Part shown: positions 21,525-31,491 of the stretch, piece after piece
How the letters are laid out: the number at the start of each line of letters is the position of its first letter
Position numbering within the stretch: the first letter of the stretch is position 1
Source: Paulownia fortunei
Taxonomy: Eukaryota > Streptophyta > Magnoliopsida > Lamiales > Paulowniaceae
Reading direction: 5' to 3'
Length of the DNA: 64,000 nt
Assembly (NCBI GenBank): GCA_019321725.1
Contig: CM033118.1
Location: 18,378,071 to 18,442,070 of the forward strand
The notes under the pieces: model-generated
Told to the model about the DNA's origin: nothing
The model's database searches: none
Seen by the model: only the letters and a program-made list of their open reading frames with translations
Position numbers and translations under genes: made by a program

Positions 21525-24168
21525 TCATGACTTGAGCTTCCCATCATCCCATGAAGAATGGACATAAACATCAAGGACATCATTTCCTATTTTCAATTGA
21601 TCTTCTTTTATTTGCTTTGCACAACTCACGGCTAAAGGGTTGCAGTCAACTAGTTCAATGCTTCTAACACCACCAAATTTCCGAGGGATCTCGTCTAATT
21701 TGTAGCAGTGTTTTATACTTAGGTACTTAAGCCATTGGAAGCTGTTATCTCCAACTGTCCAATGAACCAGATCAGTATCTTCTATTAGAAGAAATTCAAG
21801 TCCCCTGAATCCCGAGTCTATTTCCCATACTGGGCCTCGAAAGGCATAGCATCGCAATTTCAGCACTTCAAGATACGGCAATGAAGCGATCACCCTCATG
21901 TATTCCCAAGGATATCCAAAGCCACTCAAACTCAACTTTTTAAGACTTTCTGGGAAAAATGAAGTAGAAGCAGGAGGACAACGACCTCATACCTGGGGTT
22001 AGGATTCACAATGACACATTTGAGTGATTCTAGTTTGTGGAGATGGGAAATATGATCAAAGCAGCTCAAGGGTTCAGCAGCAGTATCGGGCGCTAATTCA
22101 ATTCGAATTCCTAATTTCTTTAGATTAGGGATGCTTTCAAGAACCCCCTTAGTACAACTCTGAGCGCTGACATCTAAAAGCGTTAAGAGGTTTGGTAAGA
22201 GAGCGCCACAAGGATCTGGTAGATCGCTTCCCATGAACTGAATATGCTTCAGTTCTTTCATATCCCAGATCTCCATAGGTAGATATGATGGAGCTCCAGC
22301 GGATTTGATGCTCAGATGTCGATGGATAATCAAGAACTGAAGGTTCCAAAGATTGGATATGGAAGGAGGGAGCTTTCCATTGTAAGTAAGGGCAAGGTAC
22401 CTTAGCTGAACTAGTTTCAGTACTTCAATTGGGAACTCGTAGAAACAAATTGTAAGAGCATCCAGTACCCTAAGCAACCTCAAACCGAAACATATTGGTA
22501 CTGGATATTGATGAGGTGAACCAGTACATAGGAGAGAACGCGCAGTTGAAATGGATGCCAATGAGTTATACACGTCTTTGATGCCAAATAAAATGCTCTT
22601 GTGGACACACAATCGGTGCTGGCTTTCTATACCTTCTGCTAAACCATTAGCATAACTATTTATGATGTGGAAAAACTTGTTCTTCTCAACTTCTCTCATA
22701 CACAGATGCCAAAAGGCAGAATGGAGTCCGCAAGTTTTAATTCCGTGATTGTATCTCTGACTGGAGCTCTGCTGACGGACCATAACAAGACTTCTGGAAG
22801 CAAGCTCCTTCAAACATTTCACAGCAGATTTTTCTACAATTTTGGACAGATTTGGTTCAAGAAATCCTTCAGCAGTCCACAACTTGATGAGCTTGGAGCG
22901 GGGGATCTCATAATTTTGAGGGAAAACTCCCAAATAGAGGAAGCATGCTTTTAAATATTGAGGTAAGTACTTGTAGCTTGGAAATAGTACCTTTGCCATT
23001 TCATCATGTGCATCCCTGAAAACTGAATTTTCTTTCTCTGCTACCTTCTTCCAATACTCTGGGGTTTTCTCGGCTTTGGATAGGAGGCCAGCAACCGTGA
23101 CGATTGTAAGAGGAAGACCTTCACAATTCTTAGCAATCTTCTTTCCAGATTTCTCAAGTTGAGGAGGGCAAGAATCTTGAGCAAACACCTTCTCACGAAG
23201 AAGATACCAACTTTCTTCTCTATTCAGTAAGCGAATTTGATGAATTATAGGTATAAAACTGCCAGCAGATTCAGCTACTTCGTGTAGCCTAGTTGTCAGC
23301 AAGACTCGACTTCCATTATTGTCATTTGGAAATAACTTTTTCAAGTCATCCCAAACCCGCGTCTTCCAAACATCATCCAACACAATGAGATATCTCCTAC
23401 CCTTCAAGCTTCTGTGCAAGTACTCAACTAATTCCTCATGATCTTCTTCCCTACGCATAATATCAATACCTGGATTCACTTGAGCTAGAATACCTAGCAT
23501 GGTTTCTTTCAATTTATATTTTGGGCCTATGGTGACAAACGCATGACGGTCGAAATGACTCAAAATTGATGGATCTTCAAAAGCTTCCATGGCAAGAGTA
23601 GTCTTACCAATGCCTGCCATCCCAACAAGTGAGGCAATTTTGAGATTAGATGACCAATGATCTGAAAGTAGATCTTTGATTTCACTAAATTCATCAGATA
23701 ATCCAACCATCTTTGACTTTTTTCCACCCAAATCAATTCTTGATGAAACAGCATCATCTTCTTCAGCCAACAGCTCGTCTTTGCTGTACTCCTCCCGAGC
23801 TTCCCCGCCGTCTTGTTAAAGGAGTCAATGGCTCGTTCTACTCCCTGCAGGTCTATTCTGAAAGATTGTGAAAGATCTCCAAGGCTTTCAAATTGTGAAC
23901 GAAACTGATTTGATACATGAGATTCAAGTACATCTTCTAATTTACACACTGCCTCTCTGATTTGTTCCTCCAAAGCGTTCACTCTGTCGCTGCTGCTGCT
24001 GCTACTGCCATCGCTATCCCATCTTTTGAGAACTTGTTGTAAGGACAGAACCTCCTTGTATGCAAATTCTATGATTTCTGGAGAGGAATTTGGAACAATC
24101 AAAATATGAGAAGAATTTAGAAGGCGCTCAATTGTCTGCTTAAGAGAAACCACAGCAGCATAAGCCAT
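21525..24168 (-). pseudogene. NLR copy C: CC-NB-ARC-LRR with two small frameshifts
   Basis: Starts at ATG 24168 (MAYAAVVSLKQTI). The CC domain includes the EDVLESHVSNQF segment. The frame shifts by one base near 23800, just before the NB-ARC. The second frame encodes 612 residues. These carry P-loop GMAGIGKTT, VLDDVW, SRVLLTTRL and GLPL, the winged-helix segment LPQYLKACFLYLGVFPQNYE, an MHD-position motif reading GLHSAF, and the LRRs. A second one-base shift near 21985 moves the last LRRs (LSLSGFGYPWE to the WDDGKLKS tail, stop 21525) into a third frame. Apart from these two indels the gene is full length. Sequencing error is an alternative to inactivation. Confidence 0.9.
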
Positions 24169-24600
24169 CTCTGATATCTGTTCTCTCTCTCACAGACCTC
24201 ACACAAACACCAAACTGCAAGAAATCTTTAGCATATGCACTTGTGAATGAAATTTTTGCTCTTTTTTTTTTTTTTATATTTTTTACTTTTTATTTTTTGG
24301 TATTTGGGATTGCTAAGTGGTATAAAAGCTGGCTTTGAGGAATGTGAGAAGAAGTCCAACCATATGAAGCATAATAGGGGTATAATAATGCAAACTTTGG
24401 CTGTAAAGATTGCAGTTGTTGAAGAATGGTAGTCTGAGTTTGGAGTTTATAAGGGATGATACCAGTGGTGAAGTCTCTGAAAAGCCTAATTAGTGTTTTT
24501 TATTTATTATTTATTTCTTCTAATGTTCATATTTACCAAAAAAATCAATAAGAATGGTTATCTACTTTATGGGCTTTGAGATAGTCAAAAGCATGGAAAA
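24169..24600 (-). promoter_or_regulatory. 5' flank of NLR copy C (same subtype as B)
   Basis: CT-rich leader, CACACAAACACC, TTTAGCATATGCACTTGTGAATGA, AAGCTGGCTTTGAGGAAT, GCAAACTTTGGCTGTAAAG and TGGTGAAGTCTCTGAAAA parallel 12019-12290. C carries an extra T-rich insertion at about 24255-24300. A promoter role is inferred. Confidence 0.5.
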
Positions 24601-25130
24601 CATTTGTCCAAAATTAAGTTTTGATTAACCAATAAATACTTAGGTGGACAGATAGAAAAACAAATATGTCTACATCATCCCACTCATCAAGCTTTGTTTG
24701 CTCAAATTAATCTATGTATTGGGCCAGCTTAATTTGTCTAAGGAGTATTCTTTTCAAAGTTACAATAATGTTGGTTAGGTAATTATGTGGTGGGTACTAT
24801 ACCTCATTATCTTATTTTGCTTCTTACAACGGATTTATTTATCAAATAGGACAAGAATTTGTGTCTTCCGAACCGTTGGTTGGGTTTCGACCCACATACT
24901 CCTCCGTTGATCCTTTCGTATACCTGTCAGAATATGTGCTTTTCACTTACCTCCTATAAATACCTCCAATTAATATAGTAAAAGGTAATTAATACTATAT
25001 CTAATTATTCTCGTTGATTATGATCATATTATTTCTTCATGATCTTGATTTAACTTAAGTATTAATGAATTATAATTGAATTATCCCTCAACAAACCTAA
25101 CTTGTTCTTTGGTTTCAAGCCACCGTTAGG
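24601..25130. other. Spacer between C and D; no gene recognised
   Basis: Contains GTTACAATAATGTTGGTTAGG, TTTGGCC-like words and TATAAATACCTCCAAT that recur at 28140-28400, so it belongs to the duplicated unit. No coding potential seen. Confidence 0.5.
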
Positions 25131-25355
25131 CTAAGAATTTGAATTCGAATCATACACGATCCAAAGTTTTCGGATAATTTAAAATAAATATTAGAATTAA
25201 CATGCAATTCTTTTAAATTCTAGCTTTCACGATAGTTTCACCTAAAAAGGACTCTTTTTTTTTTCTTTTTTGTAATTTCTGGTTGTCTTAATTTACTTAA
25301 ATTGAGATACAGAGGCGCACACATAAACATACTAACTTTTGAACCAAGTAGCCAG
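25131..25355. repeat. Short 3'-flank block behind D
   Basis: Contains AAAGTTTTCGGATAATTTAAAATAAAT, AACATGCAATTCTTTTAAATTCTAGCTTT and TTTTGAACCAAGTAGCC next to the D stop, matching the gene-proximal end of the flank blocks behind B, C, E and F. Confidence 0.6.
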
Positions 25356-27420
25356 TCATGACTTGAGCTTCCCATCATCCCATGAACAATGGACATTAAC
25401 ATCAAGGACAACATCCCATGAAGAATGGACATCATCTCCTGTTTCCTGTTTATGCTGTTGCATTTGCTTTGCACAAATCACAGCTAAAGGTTTGCAGTCA
25501 ACTACTTCAATCTTTTCAAGAGTTGATACCCTAGGTATCTCTTCTAATTTGTAGCAGTGGTTTATGCTTAGGTACTTAAGCTTTCGGAAGCTGAGATCTT
25601 CGACGGTCCAGTGCACCAGATCAGTATCTTCAAGTAGCAGAATACTAAGTCGCAAGAATCCTCGTCTTTTATTTCCCATTTTGAGCCTCGAAAGGCATAG
25701 CATCGCAATTTGAGCATTTTAAGATTTGGCAATGAAGCAATCTTGCTCATCTCTTCCCAGGGATATCCAAACCCACTCAAACTCAACTTTCGAAAAAATG
25801 ATGGGAAAATCGAAAGAGGAGCAGGTGGGGCAACAATCTCAGACCTTAGTTCGGGATTCACGATGACACATTTGAGCGATTCTAGTTTAAGGAGATGGGC
25901 AATATGATCAAAGCAACACAAGGTTTCAGCGGCATGTTCAATTCAAATTCCTAATTTCTCTAGATTGGGGATTCTTTCAAGAACACCCTTGGTACAACTG
26001 TGAGCGCTCACATCTAAAAGTGTTAAGAGGTTTGGTAAGAGAGCGCCACGAGGATCTGGTAGGTCGCTTCCCATGATCTGAATGAAGATGCTTCAATTCT
26101 TTCATATCCCAGATCTCCATAGGCAGATACGATGGAGCTCCAGAGGATTTGATGTTCAGATGTTGACGGATAATCAAGAACTGAAGGTTCCAAAGTTTGG
26201 ATATGGAAGGAGGGAGGTTTCCGTTACAAGTGAGGGCAAGGTACCTTAGCTGAACTAGTTTCAGTACTTCAATTGGGAACTCGTAGAAAGGGATTGTAAG
26301 AGCATCCAGAACCCTGAGCAACCTCAATCCTAAACATAATGGTACTGGATATTGATGATATGGACCAGTGCATAGGAGAGAACGTGCATCTCTTATGCCA
26401 AATAAAATGTTCTTGTGGATGCACAATCGACGCTGGCTTTTTGTACCTTCTGCTTCTGCTAAACTATTGGCATAACTATTTAAGACATGGAAAAACTTAT
26501 TTTTCCTAGCTTCTCTTTTACACAGATGCCAAAAGACAGAATGGAGGCCACAAGTTTTAATTGCTTGATCGTATCTCCGCTGGCAGACCATAACAAGACT
26601 ATTGGAAACAAGGTCCGCCAAACATTTCATAGCAAAATATTCAAAAGCTTTGAAATAATTTGGTTCAAGAAATCCCTCAGCAATCCACAAATTAATGAGC
26701 TTGGAGCCAGGGATCTCATCATTTTGAGGGAAAACTCCCATATAGAGAAAGCATGCTTTTAAATGCTGAGGTAAGTACTCGTAGCTTGGAAATAGTACCT
26801 TTGACATTTTATCGTATGCATCCATGAAAACTGAATTTTCTCTGTCTGCTGCCTTGTTCCAGTTCTCTGGCGTCTTCTCGGCTTTGGATAGGAGGTTTGC
26901 AACGGTGACAATTGCAAGAGGAAGGCCATCACAATTCTGGGCAATCTTCTTTCCAGCTTTCTCAAGTTGACGAGGGCATGGCTCTTCACCCAACACTTTC
27001 TCACGAAGAAGATGCCAACTTTCATCTTTATTCAAGAAGATGGTTGGATTTCCGACAAAATCAATTCTTGATGGAACACCATCATCTTCTTCAGACAACG
27101 GGTTGCTTAATTCTTTAATGTACTCCTCCTTCAACTTCTTCACCGTTTGGGTAAAGGAATGGATATATTGTTTTACTTCCTGCTGCAGGTCCAGGGAGAA
27201 TGACGATGGATGACTCTCATATTGTGAAAGAAACTGATTTGAGACATGGGATTCAAGTGCATCCTCTAATTCACATACTGCCTCTTTGATTTGTCCATCC
27301 AAAGCATTAACCCTCTTGCTGTTGCTGCTGCTGCTGCGATCCAATTTTCTGAGAGTATCTCGTAAGGATTGAGCCTCATTGTATGCAAATTCTATGGTTT
27401 CTTGACATGGTGGAACAACT
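25356..27420 (-). pseudogene. NLR copy D: lacks start codon and most of the NB-ARC
   Basis: Coding similarity begins abruptly at VPPCQE (about 27420), so the start codon and about 25 codons are gone. CC sequence continues to IDFVGN and then jumps to LNKDESWHLLREKV (about 27030). P-loop, kinase-2 and RNBS-B are therefore missing, but the frame is kept through the ARC2 region, GLPLAIV, GLHSVF and the first LRRs. A 4-bp tandem duplication (TGAA, 26079-26086) shifts the frame, and further shifts lie near 25960 and 25690 before the WDDGKLKS tail (stop 25356). It cannot bind nucleotide. The 455-codon frame (27344-25977) starts at an internal methionine. Confidence 0.9.
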
Positions 27421-27660
27421 CTTTAGCATAAGAATTTGTTCGTGAAATTATTGCTTTCCTTCAGTACTAGAAGTCAACCATATGAAATGATAATCAAGGT
27501 ACAACATGCCATATAAATTAATCGGCAATGAAATGGCCAAAAGAATCAAGGACATGCAGCTGGCCATTTTGGACAAGTAAGTAATCAATATTTCTCGACA
27601 TTGTGACGAGGCAACCCTTCATCTTACATATTGTGAGCGCATGAATAAAAAATTAGTTTA
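27421..27660 (-). promoter_or_regulatory. 5' flank block upstream of D
   Basis: Contains TTTAGCATAAG, AGTCAACCATATGAAATGATAATC, GTACAACATGCCATATAAA, GAAATGGCCAAAAGAATCAAGG and TCAATATTTCTCGACATTG, as upstream of E. The leader and start codon between this block and VPPCQE are deleted. Confidence 0.55.
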
Positions 27661-27687
27661 CTTATCAGATTGAACATAGGATTCAGA

Positions 27688-28135
27688 TTAAAGTCCTTGC
27701 AGCATTTCTTTCAATTGATATTTTGGGACGGTTGAAATGACCCAAAATTGATGGATCTTCAAAAAATTCCTTAGCAAGAGTAGTCTTACCAATACCTGCC
27801 GTCCGATGGCAACGAATGAGACAATTTCGAGTTCATTTGACAATCCACGTACAAGCATATTTGTGGAATATATAAGTTCATGAGATAATCCAACCAAATT
27901 TGACTTATTTGCACCAAAATCATTTCTTAACGACACAGCATCATCTTCTTCAGGCAACTGGTTGCTTAATGGATGACTCTCATTTCCTAGGCTTTCAGAT
28001 TGTGAAAAATAAAAAAAAACTGATTTGACACATGGGATTCAGGTACATCTTCTTATTTACATGCTGCCTCTCTGATCTCTCCATCTAAAGCATTCATCCT
28101 CTCGCTGCTGCTGCTGCTATCCAATCTTTTCTTAT
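27688..28135 (-). pseudogene. NLR fragment D' (CC plus start of NB-ARC)
   Basis: Reading leftward, pieces of the CC domain come first (serine-rich loop, NALDGEIREAAC, ESHVSNQF, about 28135-28010). They are followed by EEDDAVSLRNDFGANKSNLVGLSHEL and a frameshifted remnant of the P-loop region. It ends at PKYQLKEMLQ, stop 27688. It is a truncated relic between the flank of D and unrelated DNA, and it holds the P-loop neighbourhood that D itself lacks. Confidence 0.85.
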
Positions 28136-29699
28136 TTTCAAAGTTACGATAATGTTGGTTAGGTTAGGATTAACCTCCTTTTCTTATTTTCCTTCTTAAA
28201 ACGGACTTATTACAAGAATTCGTGTCTTTTTCTTATGGATCCCAACTCGATCCAAACCATTGGTCGGGTTTGGCCCACGTACTCCTCCATTGATCATTTT
28301 ATGCGATGTGATTTTAGACACCTGTCAAAAAGCATGTGCTTGTCACTTCGACAAATCTTCTATAAATACCTCCAATCAGCGTAGTAAAAGGTAATTGACA
28401 TTTGATTTAATTATTCTTGCTTGTTGATTATGATATTATTATGTCTTCTCGATCTCAACCTAATTTAAGTATCATCGGATTTAAAATGTGGGGTCGCACG
28501 TATTTTTTAGTATCAAATCACCATTAGGCTTAGAATTTGAACTCGGAGCAGACACGATTTGACCTTTCGACCCCCGACCTCATTTGCAGGGTTCAATACC
28601 AAACTAATTCAGTATGAAAGAAAAAGTCAGAAAGATTCCCCTGCATTAAATCTAGTTGTCTAAATGCACCGTTAAGTTAAGGTATTCAACTAATATTGAT
28701 TCTTAATATTCAAATATCAAGTTGCAAATTGATAGCTATGCTATCTAATACAAACAAAGGAAGATTTGGGGATTTTTTTTGAAGAATTGTGCATATATGT
28801 GTTTGAAGATGAAGCAGTTTTGGGCGAAGAACAAAGACAAAAGACAGAGAAAAAAAAATGGCAAATGAAAATTATAGAAGAGATAATTTGATTTTAAATG
28901 TTAGGAATGGACAACAATTAATAATTGAGTGTAAATAAATTAAAAGACTATCATAAAGATGTATGTATTTTTTTATTTTTATATATAAAAAATAATTATG
29001 AATATTATTTACCAAAAATAAATAAAATAAAATAAAAATATTATATGATACTTTCAATTTCTACAAATAAACAAGAATTTTATGGTTAAAAATATTTGTT
29101 ATGACAATAAACTTACAAATAGATAGTGTAATATATAATTATTGTTTATTTTAAATTTTTAATGGAGAAAAATTACATATAAAATAGTACTTATTGAATT
29201 ATAATTAAAACTTAATTTACAAACATGAATTAAATTAATTATTTTTAATTAACATTAAAAGAAATTTTTTGCATTTTCACTAAAACACAAGGATAATATA
29301 TAATTTACCCATAAATATATAAATATATTGTGTATATATATATATGTTCCATAATGCATAAGTAACACATAGTGAACATAAATTGTAACTAGCTGTATAC
29401 ATAATACTAATCCAATAACAATAGAAAGATCTTATACTAATAAATTTTACAGTTAAAATATAATAATTAATGAAGAAATATTCTCATAAATATATATTCA
29501 CATCCAAACAAAATTTCAAGAGTTTTTTACATCCAAATACCATTTAAAAAAAAAAAAAAGATATATCACATCAACAATCATCGTGACATTGTAACTCATA
29601 TTTAATCACACTCTCAAACTCATTATTTTTTTTAAAATATTTATTTCACATTATTATCTTTCAAAAAAAGAAAAATTTCGAAACGGAGGTACAAGCAAT
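28136..29699. other. AT-rich spacer, no gene recognised
   Basis: 28140-28400 repeats words of 24740-24990. The rest is A/T-rich with short inverted and microsatellite-like stretches. No coding potential recognised. Confidence 0.5.
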
Positions 29700-31150
29700 A
29701 TGATCAATTTCCTGTTGATTGTCCAAAGCCACAACTCTACTTCTGCATAAGGCTCTTGACAGATGTTTCCTGAACCAAAAAGCAGCAGAAGCATGGTAAA
29801 TGATTTGTTTGTGTTGATTTCTTCAAGAGAAATTGTCTAACCATCAGAACATGCTGATTGACCCATTTCACTCCCCAAAATTTTATCGTCTATTAAATAT
29901 GCACGTAAAGACTAAACCATAATGACATATTTTAATATTAAAAAATATATATGTCATAATTTAATTTAATTCTTATCATTACTGTATTATGCTTTTTAAT
30001 TCCAACATTATTTTAACAAATAAACGCTAAGGTTTGAAATTAAAACTAAATTCCCAATCATAGTAAATACCCATGTATTAGTCAATAGAAACAAAAAAAG
30101 TGTCCTAAGCAGTTATTCAACTTAGTATCAAAATTGTGGATCATATACACATCAATTGTATAAAAATAAATTTCTTGAATTTACGGTGAATTATATACAG
30201 TTGGCATACATATGTAAATAAAATATGAAATGAAATACTAAATCAAAATAAAAAATTCAGGCTAGCTAATCAAAATCATATTCAATTTTACAATGTCATT
30301 AACTCAAATTTTAATCCATAAACCTGAATTTACTCAACCTATAGTGAAATTAGGTTCCATTATGTATCTGTGTATGCTTCTATTTCTTTGTTTTTCTCTC
30401 TTACATGTCAATCTAACATACCAATGTGCCCTTCTGCATGCAATCATCTATGTGTCAACCCCAAGTAAATAAATATATAGGGACCCTCTTTCTCCCTATA
30501 ACAAGTAGGGTTACGGAAGCGACTATCCTTGAAGGGATTTTCAATTCCATTGGAAGTGCAAGAACGAGAAGATACACCATCTTACGTTTGCTACATTCTT
30601 AAATGTTATTTTGCAGTCTATAATGGCAGTAAAAATCAATCCATTTATACTTATTTCTTAGGAGGTTATAGATATATAGTTAAATTAAAATTTATAACTC
30701 TATTAGAACTCAATTTCTTATTCATGTAAAAAAATTAGTCCAACCGTCCTAAAGGCTAGAAAATTTTAATCGTTTAAATCACTTTAAACTCAGACACAAT
30801 CTAATAGTTACAATAAAATAATATTTCTTAATATACAAGCCAATTAATTAAAAAATCGCATTCTCAACAAATATAGGGGCATTACACCAAAAGTTTTCAG
30901 GTTATTTAAAAATAAATATTAGAATTAGCATGCAATTCTATTAAATTCTAGCTTTTACAATAGTATCTCCTAAAAAGACTCCTTTTTGTTTTTCGTAGTT
31001 TTTGGTTGTCTTATTAACTTGAATTGAGATAGACAGACAAACACAAACATGCCCAAAAATAAAAATAAAAATAAACAGAAAGAAAAAATATATTGTCCTT
31101 GCAACTAAATCTAAATAAAATTGAATCACTAACCTTTTGAACCAAGTTGC
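29700..31150. repeat. 3'-flank block of the NLR duplication unit (behind E)
   Basis: Same ordered words as 3430-4478: ATCAATTTCCTGTTGATTGTCC, AAGCAGCAGAAGCATGGTAAATGATTTG, TAGGTTCCATTATGTAT, CAATGTGCCCTTCTGCATGCAA, AACAAATATAGGGGCATTACA and TTCTAGCTTTT. No gene found in it. Confidence 0.65.
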
Positions 31151-31491
31151 CTAATATGAAGAATGGACATTAACATCAAGGGCATGAGATTCCTTTTCCA
31201 TTTGCTTTGCACAAGTCACAGCTAAAGGGTTGCAGTCAATTAGTTCAATCTTTTCAAGAGATTTACCAAATGCCCTCGGGATCCCTTGTAATTTGTAGCA
31301 CTGTTTAAGGCTTAGGCGCCTAAGCAATGGGAAGCTGTCATCTCCGACTGTCCAGCGCACCAGATCAGTGTCTTCAATCAGCAGAAATTCAAGACACAAG
31401 AATCTCAAGTCATAAGTTGCCCACTTTGGGCCTCGAAAGGCATAGCATCTCAATTTGAGCACTCTAAGATATGGCAATGAAGCAATCACCC
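31151..31491 (-). pseudogene. NLR copy E, last LRRs stranded behind a 2-bp frameshift
   Basis: Continues the E gene in another frame: MRVIASLPYLRVLKLRCYAF, EDTDLVRWTVGDDS and the tail DVNVHSSY, stop 31151-31153. The tail is shorter than in C and D, which end WDDGKLKS. The shift comes from a CA duplication at about 31518-31523 (CCACACTC here, CCACTC in D). Confidence 0.9.
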
